Assembly (NCBI RefSeq): GCF_040187885.1
Contig: NZ_JBDPLH010000015.1
Span: 1 to 64,000 of the forward strand
Reading direction: 5' to 3'
From: Roseateles_E cavernae
GTDB lineage: Bacteria > Pseudomonadota > Gammaproteobacteria > Burkholderiales > Burkholderiaceae_C
DNA: 64,000 bases
The position numbers and the translations under genes are program-made. This document shows, piece by piece, positions 7,871 to 19,479 of the stretch. Numbering within the stretch: the stretch's first letter is position 1; each line of letters starts with the position of its first letter. The notes under the pieces were generated by a model. That model saw only the letters and a program-made list of their open reading frames with translations. It was not told where the DNA came from and searched no databases.

Positions 7871-9352
7871 TCATTGCGGCGCCGCGAAGTCGATCAGCAC
7901 GCTTTTGATGCGCAGATTGGCCTCGACGGCCTGGCGGCCCAGGTCCTTGCCGATGCCGGACTGGTGGTAGCCGCCGGTCGGGATCACGAAGTCGTTGCTG
8001 CGCCCGTAGCGGTTGATCCACACGGTGCCGGCCGAGAGACCGCGCATCATGCGCAGCGCCCGGCCGATATCGGCCGTGTGCACGCCGGCGGCCAGGCCGT
8101 AGTGCTCGTGCGCCGCCAGCGCCAGGCCCTCCTCCTCGCTGTCGAAGGTCTGCACGGTCAGCACGGGGCCGAAGATTTCCTCGACCACGGCCGGGTTGCC
8201 GGCACCGACCTCTTCGATCAGGGTGGGCAGGTAATAGGCCCCGTCGCCGCAGATCGTGCTGCACAGGCCGCCGCCCAGCACCCGGCCGCCGGCCCGGGCC
8301 GCGCGCTGCACGATGTCGTCGATGCGCTGCGCCTGCGGGCGCGAGATGATGGGCGGCAGCGTAGCCTCGCCGTCCCAGGTGGCGCCGGGACGGGCGGCCG
8401 CGAAGCGCCGCGCCAGGCCCTCGATCAACGCCGGCGCGATGCCGCGTTGGACGATCAGCCGCGAGCCGGCCACGCAGACCTGGCCGGCATTGCCGGTGAT
8501 GGCATTGGCGATCAGGCCGGTCAGCCGGGCCAGGTCGGGCGCGTCGTCGAACACCAGCTGCGGGCTCTTGCCGCCCAGCTCCAAGGTCACCGGCTTCGGC
8601 CCGTGCTGGGCGCAGGCGGCCATGATAGCCGCGCCGGTGCGGGTGCTGCCGGTGAAGGTCATCTTGGCGATGCGCGGGTGGCGGCTCAAGGCGTCGCCGG
8701 TGACGCGGCCATCGCCCTGCACGATATTGAAGATGCCGGCCGGCACGCCGGCCTGCGTGGCTAGCTCGGCCAGGCGCAGCACCGAAAACGGCGTCAGCTC
8801 CGAGGGTTTGAGCACCACCGCGTTGCCGGCCGCCAGCGCCGCGCCGACCTTCCAGGACACCATCACCAGCGGGAAGTTCCAGGGCGTGATCGCGCCGACC
8901 ACGCCATAGGGCTCGGTGATGGTCATGCCCAGCTTGTCGCTCTGCGTCGCGGCCACCTCGCCGCCCAGCTTGTCGGCATACTCGGCGAAAAAGCGCAGGC
9001 CCTCGGCCGTGAACGGCAGATCCCAGGCCAGCACGTCCTGCAGTGGCCGGGTCGAGCCGAGCGCCTCCAGCGGCCCCAGCACCGCACCATCGGCCTCGAC
9101 CAGATCGGCCCAGCGGCGCAGCACGCGGGCGCGCTCGCGCGGCGCCCGGCGGGCCCAGTCGCTGCCGCGCCAGGCGGCCCAGGCGCTCTGCACCGCGCGG
9201 TCCACCAGGGCCGCATCACCCAGCGGCAGATCGGCATAGGGCTGGCCGTCGGAGGGGCGGCGCACCTCCAGGCCGCCGGCGCCGCTGACCAACCGGCCAT
9301 CGAGGTAGTGACCATTGGGCACAGCGATCAGGTCGGGGTCAAATGTTTGCAC
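7871..9352 (-). CDS. NAD(P)-dependent aldehyde dehydrogenase
   Basis: 493-residue aldehyde dehydrogenase oxidising an aldehyde to a carboxylic acid. Visible motifs are the cofactor segment TPWNFPLVMVSWKVGAALA, the glutamate loop VTLELGGKSPQ and the catalytic cysteine in GQVCVAGSR. I chose the GTG at 9352 because AAGGAAG lies just upstream and the protein then starts VQTFDPDLIAV; an ATG at 9487 would add 45 residues with no family match. The gene ends 186 bases before the HAD/oxidase operon and runs the same way, so it may oxidise the aldehyde made by the PuuB-like oxidase. It is divergent from the GNAT gene. Confidence 0.9.
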   Translation of the reverse strand: MQTFDPDLIAVPNGHYLDGRLVSGAGGLEVRRPSDGQPYADLPLGDAALVDRAVQSAWAAWRGSDWARRAPRERARVLRRWADLVEADGAVLGPLEALGSTRPLQDVLAWDLPFTAEGLRFFAEYADKLGGEVAATQSDKLGMTITEPYGVVGAITPWNFPLVMVSWKVGAALAAGNAVVLKPSELTPFSVLRLAELATQAGVPAGIFNIVQGDGRVTGDALSRHPRIAKMTFTGSTRTGAAIMAACAQHGPKPVTLELGGKSPQLVFDDAPDLARLTGLIANAITGNAGQVCVAGSRLIVQRGIAPALIEGLARRFAAARPGATWDGEATLPPIISRPQAQRIDDIVQRAARAGGRVLGGGLCSTICGDGAYYLPTLIEEVGAGNPAVVEEIFGPVLTVQTFDSEEEGLALAAHEHYGLAAGVHTADIGRALRMMRGLSAGTVWINRYGRSNDFVIPTGGYHQSGIGKDLGRQAVEANLRIKSVLIDFAAPQ

Positions 9353-9563
9353 GGGCTTCCTTGGGTTCAAATCGGCAGCACCGATGCTAGGCAGGGTGGT
9401 ACGGAATGTGTTTGCGTAGGCGCTCGGCACAGCGCAGTAAATTGCAAGTCGCGCGGCTCGTACAGCCGAAGCTGCCGAATGGGCCAAAGCAGCAAGATCG
9501 TCCTAGCGCCGCGTGGGCAAGCTTGCAACCATGGGGCCACACCCGCGATATGGAGAGAACCCC

Positions 9564-10451
9564 TTGAGCTACGAATCCAATGTCGCCGCGATGCCTGCGG
9601 CCTCGGCCGATGGCGTCGTGCTGCGCGCGATGCAAGCCGGCGATCTGGAGGCCGCGCACGCGCTGTCGCTGGCCGTGCACTGGCCGCACCGGCTGGCCGA
9701 CTGGCAGGCCGCGTTCGCGCTGGGTGGCGGCCTGGTGGCCGAGCGCGACGGCGAGCTGGTCGGCACCACCCTGGTCTGGCCCTGGGGCCCGGCCCATGCG
9801 ACGCTGGGCCTGGTCATCGTCGACCCGCGCTGCCAGGGCCGGCGCATCGGCTACCGGCTGATGCAGGCCGCGCTGGCCCAGCTCGGCGAGGCCTGTTGCG
9901 TGCTGCTGCATGCCACCGCCGAGGGCCGCGGCCTCTATGAGCGTCTGGGCTTTGTGCGCACGGGCGAGGTGCGCCAGCACCAGGGCACCGCCGGTTCGGC
10001 GCCGCTGGTGGCGCTGGACGAGGGCTGGCGTCTGCGCCCCTCGGACCACAACGATGTGAGCAGCCTGATCGAGCTCGACGCCCAGGCGCGCGGCATGCCG
10101 CGCGAGGCCCTGATCACCGAGCTGCTGGGCCACGCGGATACCGTGCTGCTGGACCACGAGGGCCAGGCCCGAGGCTTCGGCATGCTGCGCCGCTTCGGTC
10201 GCGGCCTGATCATCGGCCCGGTCGTCGCGCCCGACGCCGAGGGCGCCAAGGCCTTGATCGCCCATCTGGTGGGCCTGAGCGCCGGCAAGTTCGTGCGCAT
10301 CGATGTCGACTTCGACAGCGGCCTGACCGAATGGCTGGAGACCCTGGGCCTGCTGCGCGTCGACGCACCGACCGAGATGGTGCGCGGCGGCCCGCTGGCC
10401 AAGCGGCCGGAGGCGCGATTGTTCTCGCTGGCCACCCAGGCCCTGGGATGA
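9564..10451 (+). CDS. Tandem GNAT N-acetyltransferase (YitH-like)
   Basis: About 295 residues with two GNAT-like halves. The N-terminal half has the acetyl-CoA loop in VIVDPRCQGRRIGYRLMQ; the C-terminal half (from about residue 165) resembles the GNAT-like domain of YitH/HsbA proteins, with GLIIGPVVAPDAEGAKALI. It would transfer an acetyl group to a small amine or amino acid; the acceptor is unknown. The best start is TTG at 9564, six bases after GGAGAG; ATG at 9591 is an alternative. The stop overlaps the next start (ATGA), so it is coupled to the reductase gene. Confidence 0.8.
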   Translation: MSYESNVAAMPAASADGVVLRAMQAGDLEAAHALSLAVHWPHRLADWQAAFALGGGLVAERDGELVGTTLVWPWGPAHATLGLVIVDPRCQGRRIGYRLMQAALAQLGEACCVLLHATAEGRGLYERLGFVRTGEVRQHQGTAGSAPLVALDEGWRLRPSDHNDVSSLIELDAQARGMPREALITELLGHADTVLLDHEGQARGFGMLRRFGRGLIIGPVVAPDAEGAKALIAHLVGLSAGKFVRIDVDFDSGLTEWLETLGLLRVDAPTEMVRGGPLAKRPEARLFSLATQALG

Positions 10452-11383
10452 GCGCCTTCGTCTACAAGGCCGACCCGGTGCGCGGCCGGGTCTGGGCCGA
10501 GATCTTTGCGCGCCAGGCCGGGCCGCAGCTCGACTTCCGCCTCTGGCCCGAGATCGGCGATCCGGCCGAGGTGCATTACCTGGCCGCCTGGGAGCCGCCG
10601 GCCGATATCCGCGCCACCTTCCCGAATCTCAGGGTCTTGTTCTCCTCGGGCGCTGGTGTCGACCAGTTCAAGTTCGATCAGCTGCCTGCCGACCTGCCCA
10701 TCGTGCGCATGGTCGAGCCCGGCATCATCCAGGGCATGGTCGAGTACGTCAGCTGGGCCGTGCTGAGCCTGCACCGTGACATGCCCAGCTATCAGCGCCA
10801 GCAGCGCGAGCACAGCCGCTGGATGCCTATCCAGGTGCGGCCAGCGGCCAAGCGCCGCGTCGGCGTGCTGGGCCTGGGCTCGCTGGGCCAGGCGGTGCTG
10901 GGCCAGCTGCGCAATTTCGGCTTCGACTGCGCCGGCTGGAGCCGCTCGCGCCACGTGGTCGACGGCGTGCAGTGCTTTGCCGGCGCCGAGGAGCTGGGCG
11001 CTTTTCTGGGCCGCAGCGAGCTGCTGATCTGCCTGCTGCCGCTGACCGAGGCGACGCGCGGCTTCCTGAACGCCGAGCTGTTCGCCCAGCTGCCGGCCGG
11101 CGCCAGCCTCATCCATGTGGGCCGCGGCCCGCAACTGATCGATGCCGACCTGCTGGCCGCGCTGGCCAGCGGCCGGCTCAAGCACGCCATCCTCGATGTC
11201 ACCGACCCCGAGCCCCTGCCCTCCTCTCACGCCTTCTGGCAGCACCCGCAAATCTGGCTGACGCCCCATATCGCCAGCATGACGCAGCCGGAGACGGCGG
11301 CGGAGGTGGTGCTGGAGAACATCAGGCGGTTTGAGGCGGGCGAGGAGATGGTGGGGCTGGTGGATCGGGGCTTGGGGTACTGA
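10448..11383 (+). CDS. ghrA: Glyoxylate/hydroxypyruvate reductase A-like D-2-hydroxyacid dehydrogenase
   Basis: 311-residue NAD(P)H-dependent reductase; E. coli GhrA is 312. The nucleotide-binding motif is GVLGLGSLGQAVLGQL (about residue 139). The catalytic Arg is in HVGRGPQLIDADLL, the Glu in TDPEPLPSS and the His in LTPHIASMTQPE. The end GLVDRGLGY also matches the GhrA C terminus. It reduces glyoxylate or hydroxypyruvate in the cytoplasm. The ATG at 10448 overlaps the stop of the acetyltransferase by four bases, so the two are co-translated. With a transaminase next door, it may clear a 2-oxo acid product. Confidence 0.85.
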   Translation: MSAFVYKADPVRGRVWAEIFARQAGPQLDFRLWPEIGDPAEVHYLAAWEPPADIRATFPNLRVLFSSGAGVDQFKFDQLPADLPIVRMVEPGIIQGMVEYVSWAVLSLHRDMPSYQRQQREHSRWMPIQVRPAAKRRVGVLGLGSLGQAVLGQLRNFGFDCAGWSRSRHVVDGVQCFAGAEELGAFLGRSELLICLLPLTEATRGFLNAELFAQLPAGASLIHVGRGPQLIDADLLAALASGRLKHAILDVTDPEPLPSSHAFWQHPQIWLTPHIASMTQPETAAEVVLENIRRFEAGEEMVGLVDRGLGY

Positions 11384-11534
11384 GTCACTGCGCATCAGCC
11401 CGGCAGAATCTTCTGCCGTCCCCACCCCAATAACAGCGCGGCCGGCCTCGTCGCGGCCCCGATTGCAGCACCACCCGCTGTGCCTCCCGCCCTAAGCTGG
11501 AGCCTCTTCAAGACGATGAATGGAAGAGCGCCCC

Positions 11535-12938
11535 ATGCAGTCCCACGCACGCCCCGGCAAGCAAAATCTCGACGCGTTGATCGCCCTCGACCGCGCGCAT
11601 CTGATCCATCCGGTCGCACCCTGGCGCAAGCATGAGCAGCGCGGCGTCACGGTGCTGGAGTCGGGCCAAGGCGCCTGGCTGACGGACGCCAGCGGTCACC
11701 AGCTGCTCGACGCTTTCGCCGGCCTGTGGTGCGTCAATATCGGCTACGGGCATGAGAGCGTGGTTCAGGCCGCGGCCGAGCAGATGCGCAAGCTGCCCTA
11801 TGCCACCGGCTACTTCCACTTCGGCAGCGAACCGGCCATCCGGCTGGCCGACAAGCTGGTGCAGATCACCCCCGCCTCGCTGACGCGCGTCTACCTGACC
11901 CTGGGCGGCTCGGAGGCCATCGACGCGGCGATCCGGCTGATCACGCAGTACTACAACAACACGGGCCGGCCGAGCAAGAAGCACTTCATCGCGCTGGAGC
12001 GCGGCTATCACGGATCCTCGTCCACCGGCGCGGGGCTGACGGCGCTGCCGGCCTTCCACCGCGGCTTCGACATGCCGCTGCCGACCCAGCACTACATCGC
12101 CTCGCCGTATCGCTACCGCAGCGGCCTGGACGAGGCCGGCCAGATCGCCGCCTCGGTGGCGGCGCTGCGCGTCAAGGTGGCCGAGTTGGGCGCCGACAAC
12201 GTGGCGGCCTTCTTCTGCGAGCCTATCCAGGGCTCCGGCGGCGTGATCGTGCCGCCCAAAGGCTGGCTGAAGGCAATGAGCGAGGCGGCGCGCGCACTGG
12301 ACATCCTCTTCGTCGTCGACGAGGTGATCACCGGCTTCGGCCGCACCGGGCCTATGTTCGCCTGCGAGGCCGAGGGCGTGCAGCCCGATCTGATGACACT
12401 GGCCAAGGGCCTGACGGCCGGCTATGCGCCGATGGGCGCGATGCTGATGTCCGAGCAGGTCTATGCCGGTATCGCCGACGGTGCGCCGGCCGGCGCGCTG
12501 ATCGGCCATGGCGCCACCTACTCGGCCCACCCGGTCAGCGCGGCCGTCGCGCTGGAGGTGATGCGCCTGTACGAGGAGGGCGGCATCCTGGCCAACGGGC
12601 AAAACGTGGCCCCGCATTTCGCCGCCGTGCTGGATGGCTTGCGCGATCACCCGCTGGTCGGCGACTCGCGCCACCGCGGTCTGCTGGGCGCGCTGGAACT
12701 GGTCAGCGACAAGACCGGCAAGCGCGGCTTCGACCCGGCGCTCGGCCTGTCGGACCGGCTGTTCGAGACCGGCTACCGCAACGGCCTGGTGTTCCGCTCC
12801 TTCGGCGACCACATCCTCGGCTTCGCGCCGGCGCTGTGCTTCAGCGAGGACGAGTTCGCCATCATGGCCCAGCGGCTGAAGAAAACGCTGGACGAGATCC
12901 TGGCCGCGCCCGATGTGCGCGCCGCGCTGAAGTCCTGA
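11535..12938 (+). CDS. Class III omega-aminotransferase (PLP-dependent)
   Basis: 467-residue fold-type I aminotransferase of the SpuC/beta-alanine-pyruvate group. The N terminus has HLIHPVAPWRKHE; PLP contacts include GSEAIDAAIRLI and DEVITGFGRTGPMFACE, and the Schiff-base lysine is in TLAKGLTAGYAPMGAM. It would move an amino group from a polyamine or omega-amino acid to pyruvate or 2-oxoglutarate. The ATG at 11535 follows GGAAGAG at a good distance and is preferred over an ATG at 11520. An Lrp/AsnC gene follows 94 bases later, a frequent arrangement for amino-acid-responsive transaminases. Confidence 0.9.
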   Translation: MQSHARPGKQNLDALIALDRAHLIHPVAPWRKHEQRGVTVLESGQGAWLTDASGHQLLDAFAGLWCVNIGYGHESVVQAAAEQMRKLPYATGYFHFGSEPAIRLADKLVQITPASLTRVYLTLGGSEAIDAAIRLITQYYNNTGRPSKKHFIALERGYHGSSSTGAGLTALPAFHRGFDMPLPTQHYIASPYRYRSGLDEAGQIAASVAALRVKVAELGADNVAAFFCEPIQGSGGVIVPPKGWLKAMSEAARALDILFVVDEVITGFGRTGPMFACEAEGVQPDLMTLAKGLTAGYAPMGAMLMSEQVYAGIADGAPAGALIGHGATYSAHPVSAAVALEVMRLYEEGGILANGQNVAPHFAAVLDGLRDHPLVGDSRHRGLLGALELVSDKTGKRGFDPALGLSDRLFETGYRNGLVFRSFGDHILGFAPALCFSEDEFAIMAQRLKKTLDEILAAPDVRAALKS

Positions 12939-13032
12939 CCGACGCAGACCCAGGTCGAGTAGAAGGACTTACTTCGCGCGAACGCCGTCGACGCAAAATC
13001 AAACCGTTCCTGGACTTTGTGACGAGTACACC

Positions 13033-13524
13033 GTGGGCCCACTCAAGCTTGATCGTCTCGACCTGCGCATCCTCAGCCAGCTGCAGAAAAACGGCCGCAT
13101 CACCAATGTCGACCTGGCCGACGCCGTCGGCCTGTCGCCCAGCCCCTGCCTGATCCGCGTCAAGCGGCTGGAGCAGGCCGGTTACATCGCCGGTTATGGC
13201 GCGCAGCTGCGCCTGGAAAAGCTCGGTGATACCTTGACCGTGTTCACCGAGGTGACGCTGTCGGACCACCACCGCGAGGACTTCGTGCGCTTCGAGGCGG
13301 CGATCCGCGAGGTCGACGAGATCATCGAATGCCATCTGGTCAGCGGCGGCTACGACTATCTGCTGAAGTTCACGACGCGCGGCGTCAACCACTACCAATC
13401 CATCATCGAGACCCTGCTGGAACGCAATATCGGCATCGAGAAGTACTTCAGCTTCATCGTCATCAAGTCCCCCTTCATCAAGAACCACTACCCGATCGAG
13501 CGCCTGTTCCCGCCGACGCTCTGA
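13033..13524 (+). CDS. Lrp/AsnC-family transcriptional regulator
   Basis: 163 residues. The N-terminal winged helix-turn-helix (LDRLDLRILSQLQKNGRITN, then LADAVGLSPSPCLIRVKRLE) is followed by an AsnC ligand-binding domain with FTEVTLSDH, VDEIIECHLVSGGYDYLLK and a C-terminal KSPFIKNHYPIERLF end. The start is GTG at 13033; no ATG fits the family N terminus. Such regulators bind amino acids as octamers and control nearby catabolic genes. It sits between the aminotransferase and the three-gene oxidase operon, which are its likely targets. Confidence 0.9.
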   Translation: MGPLKLDRLDLRILSQLQKNGRITNVDLADAVGLSPSPCLIRVKRLEQAGYIAGYGAQLRLEKLGDTLTVFTEVTLSDHHREDFVRFEAAIREVDEIIECHLVSGGYDYLLKFTTRGVNHYQSIIETLLERNIGIEKYFSFIVIKSPFIKNHYPIERLFPPTL

Positions 13525-13536
13525 TCGCCCCATGCC

Positions 13537-13902
13537 ATGAGTGAACCCCTCCCCACGGCCGGCGCGCCGCGTTTTGTGCGCCTGGCCGAAACCGGCCGCG
13601 CGCCGGTCAGCCTGCGCATCGACGGCCAGCCGGCCCAGGCGCTGCAGGGCGACAGCCTGCTGGTCGCGCTCTTGAGCCAGCGGCGCAGCCTGCGGCGCTC
13701 GGAGTTCGGCGAGGGCGAGGCGCGCGCCGGCTTCTGCCTGATGGGGGCCTGCCAGGACTGCTGGGTCTGGGACGAGACGGGGCAGCGTCTGCGCGCCTGC
13801 TCGACGCCGGTGCTGGAGGGCATGGCCGTGCGCACCGCGCCGCCCGCCCACCACTGGCCGGCCACGCCGGACCTGAAGATCGTGCAGGAGCGCCAGGCAT
13901 GA
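13537..13902 (+). CDS. [2Fe-2S] subunit of an HcnABC/opine-oxidase-type dehydrogenase
   Basis: 121-residue ferredoxin-like small subunit. The cluster ligands are in GFCLMGACQDCWVW plus the later cysteine in RLRACSTPV. The region before them (LRIDGQPAQALQGDSLLVAL) is the usual start of this fold. Members pair with two flavoprotein subunits in hydrogen cyanide synthase, octopine/nopaline oxidase and D-hydroxyproline dehydrogenase. Its stop overlaps the next gene start by four bases (ATGA), strong evidence for a complex. It carries electrons from the flavin subunits toward the respiratory chain. Confidence 0.88.
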   Translation: MSEPLPTAGAPRFVRLAETGRAPVSLRIDGQPAQALQGDSLLVALLSQRRSLRRSEFGEGEARAGFCLMGACQDCWVWDETGQRLRACSTPVLEGMAVRTAPPAHHWPATPDLKIVQERQA

Positions 13903-15308
13903 GCGGACGAGACACTCCCCGCGTGATCGTCGTCGGCAGCGGGCCGGCCGGCGTGCGCGCCGCCGAGGCCTTGGTGCAGGCGGGCCTGCGGCCCGTCGTC
14001 GTCGACGAGGGCAGCCGCAGCGGCGGCCAGATCTATCGGCGCCAGCCGCAAGGCTTCAAGCGCGGCTACGAGCAGCTCTACGGCAGCGAGGCGGCCAAGG
14101 CGCAAGCCCTGCACGGCCGCTTCGACGCGCTGCTGCGCGACAAGCAGATCGACTACCGGCCCGACACGCTGGCCTGGAACGTCACGGCGCGGCAGCTGCA
14201 CACGGTGCAGCCGGCCAGCGGCGAGACGGCCGAGCTCGATTTCGATGCACTGATCGTCTGCTCCGGCGCGACCGACCGGCTGATGCCGGTGCCCGGCTGG
14301 CAGTACGCCGGCTGCTACAGCCTGGGTGCCGCACAGATCGCGCTGAAAGCCCAGGCCTGCAGCATCGGCTCGCGGGTGGTTTTCATGGGTAGCGGCCCGC
14401 TGCTGTATCTGGTGGCCTCGCAGTATGTGAAGGCCGGCGCCACGGTGGCGGCGGTGCTGGACACCTCATCCGCGCTGCCGCCGCTGAAAGCCTTGCGCGG
14501 GCTACTGAGCCGGCCGCGCCTGCTGTGGATAGGCTTGCAGCTGAAGTCGCAGCTCCGGCGTGCCGGCGTGAGCTTGCTGAACGGCGTGACGCCGCTGCAG
14601 ATCGAGGGCAGCGCCGCGACCGGCGTCAGTGGCGTGCGCGTGCGCGACGCGCAGGGCCGCGAGCAGCGCTTCGAGGCCGATGCGGTGGGCCTGGGCTGGC
14701 ATCTGCGTGCCGAATCGCAGCTGGCCGATATCGCGCGCTGCGAGTTTGTGTTCGACCCGCTGAGCCGGCAATGGTTGCCGCGCATCGATGCCGACGGCCG
14801 CAGCAGCACGCCGGGCGTCTATCTGGCCGGCGATGGCGTGCGCATCCTCGGCGCCGACGGGGCCGAGGCCGCCGGCCGGCTGGCCGCGCTGGCGGCGCTG
14901 AACGATCTTCAGCAGAGCGCCGGCCGCCAGCTGTTCGAGACCGAGCAGGGGGCCTTGCGCACGACGCTGCAGACCATGGACCAGTTCCGCCAGGGCCTGA
15001 CCCAGGCCTTCCCCTGGCCGCAGCAGCTGGCGGCGACGCTGCCGGATGAGGCGGTGGTGTGCCGCTGCGAGAGCGTCAGCGCCGGCGAGCTGCGCCGCTG
15101 TGTGCGCGAGCTGGGCAGCCAGGAAGTGAACCGCGCCAAGGCCTTCAGCCGCGTCGGCATGGGGCGCTGCCAGGGCCGCTTCTGCGGCCATGCGGCGGCC
15201 GAAGTGATTGCGGCCGAGGCCCGCATCCCGGTCGAGCAGGTCGGCCGCCTGCGCGGCCAGGCACCGGTCAAGCCGCTGTTGATGAGTGCGCGCGAGGTGC
15301 AAGCATGA
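13899..15308 (+). CDS. FAD/NAD(P)-binding alpha subunit with BFD-like [2Fe-2S] domain (HcnB/OoxA type)
   Basis: 469-residue flavoprotein. The FAD motif VIVVGSGPAGVRAAEALV is at residues 9-26 and a second dinucleotide fold follows at about 155-170 (VVFMGSGPLLYLVASQY). The C-terminal 80 residues form a BFD-like iron-sulphur domain with VVCRCESVSAGELRRC and GRCQGRFCG. This is the layout of octopine oxidase subunit A, HcnB and D-hydroxyproline dehydrogenase alpha. It is joined to the upstream ferredoxin gene and the downstream oxidase gene by ATGA overlaps, so the three products very likely form one membrane-associated complex. Confidence 0.9.
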   Translation: MSGRDTPRVIVVGSGPAGVRAAEALVQAGLRPVVVDEGSRSGGQIYRRQPQGFKRGYEQLYGSEAAKAQALHGRFDALLRDKQIDYRPDTLAWNVTARQLHTVQPASGETAELDFDALIVCSGATDRLMPVPGWQYAGCYSLGAAQIALKAQACSIGSRVVFMGSGPLLYLVASQYVKAGATVAAVLDTSSALPPLKALRGLLSRPRLLWIGLQLKSQLRRAGVSLLNGVTPLQIEGSAATGVSGVRVRDAQGREQRFEADAVGLGWHLRAESQLADIARCEFVFDPLSRQWLPRIDADGRSSTPGVYLAGDGVRILGADGAEAAGRLAALAALNDLQQSAGRQLFETEQGALRTTLQTMDQFRQGLTQAFPWPQQLAATLPDEAVVCRCESVSAGELRRCVRELGSQEVNRAKAFSRVGMGRCQGRFCGHAAAEVIAAEARIPVEQVGRLRGQAPVKPLLMSAREVQA

Positions 15309-16445
15309 GCGCCGGCAAGATCGAACGCAGCGATGTGCTGGTCATCGGCGGCGGCCTGATGGGCACGACCACCGCCTTCTTCCTGCGCCAGCAGCATGGG
15401 CTGAGCGTCACCTTGCTGGAGCGCGAACTGATCGGCCGCCAGGCCAGCGGCACCAATTTCGGCAATGTGCGCCGCCAGGGTCGCGATCTGGCACAGATGC
15501 CGCTGGCCAACCGCGCCCGCGCGGTCTGGGGCCGGGTCAAGGAGCTGCTGGGCGAGGACCTGGAGTTCGTGCCCTACGGCCATCTGCGCGTCTGCTACAC
15601 CGAGAAGCAGGCCGAGGTGATCGCCCAGCACGCCAGGGATGTGAAGCCCCTGGGGCTGGACCTGGAGATCTTCAACGCCGAGGGCCTGCGCAAGCGCTGG
15701 GGCATCTTCAGCCCCGAGGTGGTGGCCGGCTCGCTGTCGCCGGTCGACGGTCATGCGAATCCGCGCATTGCCGGCCCGGCCTTCGGCCGTGCGGCCCGCC
15801 GTCATGGCGCGGCCATCCATGAACACAGCGAGGTCGCCCACATCGAGCGCGACGGCGCGGGCGGCGATTTCATCGCCCACACCACCGACGGTCGCCAGTA
15901 CCGCGCGGCCCAGCTGCTGCTGACCAGCGGCGCCTGGTCGGGCCGCTTCGCCGAGGCCTTCGGCGAGCCGGTGCCGCTGGAGGCGCGCGGGCCGCAGATG
16001 GGGGTCACCGAGCCACTGCCCTATGCGATAGCCCCGTCGATCGGCCTGTCCTCGCCGATCGAGACCGAGGGCCTGTACTTCCGCCAGATCGCGCGCGGCA
16101 ATATCGTCTTCGGCGGCGGGCTCAAGGGCCCGGCCGATGCCCAGCAGATCCGTGCCTACTCCAAGCCCGACAACCAGCTGCGCCAGCTGCGTGAGCTGCG
16201 CCGCTTCGTGCCGGCCTTCGCGAATGTGCAGCTGCTGCGCGTCTGGAGCGGCATCGAGGGCTACACGGCCGACTGGGCCCCGGTGCTCGGGCCGAGCGCG
16301 CGCGTGGCCGGCCTGCACTACGCCTTCGGCTTCAACGGCGAAGGCTTCGCGATCAGCCCTGGCGTCGGCGAGGTGATGGCCGAACTGCTGGCGACGGGGC
16401 AGACCTCGACGCCGATCGAGACCTTCAGCATCGGCCGCTTCTCCG

Positions 16446-16456
<11 letters not shown>
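15305..16456 (+). CDS. FAD-dependent oxidase, catalytic subunit (HcnC/OoxB type)
   Basis: 383-residue DAO-fold flavoprotein, the substrate-oxidising subunit of the three-part dehydrogenase. The FAD motif VLVIGGGLMGTTTAFFLR is near residues 10-27; ASGTNFGNVRRQGRD is the loop found in HcnC/opine oxidase B proteins; the C terminus has YAFGFNGEGFAISPGVGEVM. It would dehydrogenate a secondary amine such as an opine, D-hydroxyproline or another D-amino acid. Its end overlaps by 11 bases the end of the convergent molybdenum hydroxylase gene. Confidence 0.88.
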
Positions 16457-18748
<2,292 letters not shown>

Positions 18749-18752
<4 letters not shown>

Positions 18753-19216
18753 GCGGCGTCTCCCGGCAGGCCGGCGGCGCTCTTGATCGCGCTGCGGATG
18801 CGGGTGTAGGTGCCGCAGCGGCAGAGGTTGCCGCTCATCGCCGCGTCGATGTCGGCGTCGCTGGGCTTGGGCTTGCGCTGCAGCAAGGCGGTCGCGCTCA
18901 TGATCTGCCCGGCCTGACAGTAGCCGCATTGCGGCACGCCCAGCTTGACCCAGGCGGCCTGCACGGCCTTGCCCTGGCGCGAGGCGCCGACGCCCTCGAT
19001 GGTGGTGATGCGCTTGCCGCTCGCGGCCGACAGCGGCGTCTGGCAGGCCCGCACCGGCTCGCCGTTCAGATGCACGGTGCAGGCGCCGCACAGGGCCAGG
19101 CCGCAGCCGTACTTGGTGCCGGTCATCCCGAGGTGATCGCGCAACACCCACAGCAGCGGCGTGTCCTCGGCCGCATCGACGCTGAGCGTCTGTCCATTGA
19201 TTTGCAAGCTGGCCAT
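18749..19216 (-). CDS. Molybdenum hydroxylase [2Fe-2S] subunit (IorA-like)
   Basis: 155 residues with two iron-sulphur clusters in the standard order: plant-type motif KYGCGLALCGACTVHLNG with a later RACQ cysteine, then the helical domain with QCGYCQAGQIM and GNLCRCGTYTRI. It passes electrons from the molybdenum centre of the IorB-like subunit. It has no signal peptide and presumably crosses the membrane with the Tat-tagged large subunit. The ATG at 19216 gives the family start MASLQINGQTL. Confidence 0.93.
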
Positions 19217-19427
19217 CGCACTCTCCATCCAAGAAGCTGTTGATCCGCAAGCGCCTTCCGCGCGACGCATCTTGCGCCCGGCCAGGGGGCTTTTGCAATG
19301 GCTTTCGAACGCGCGGCCAAGCTGGTGCAGGAAACCGCACCACGGGCGCACAGCGCGCACCAGCCGGCGCCTTTCAGCAGCCCATGCCGTGCAGCACCAC
19401 CGATTTCAACTGAAGATTGCGTGCACA

Positions 19428-19446
19428 CCCCTGCAAACGGCAGGGG
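19428..19446. other. Perfect 7-bp hairpin ahead of the metal-uptake operon
   Basis: CCCCTGC (19428-19434) pairs with GCAGGGG (19440-19446) over a 5-base loop. It lies in the 263-base gap between the divergent IorA-like and His-rich small protein genes, 34 bases before the latter's ATG. It could be a leader hairpin or repressor site for the downstream operon. CATAAT at 19465-19470 resembles a -10 box, but no good -35 is placed for it. Confidence 0.3.
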
Positions 19447-19479
19447 CTGCGCGGGGGCGAATTTCATAATCCAGCCACG

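Noticed and set aside
19217..19479. Possible metal or cobalamin riboswitch ahead of the receptor operon
   Set aside because: Apart from a 7-bp hairpin I found no conserved riboswitch core (no B12-box-like or multi-helix layout) in the 263-base gap.
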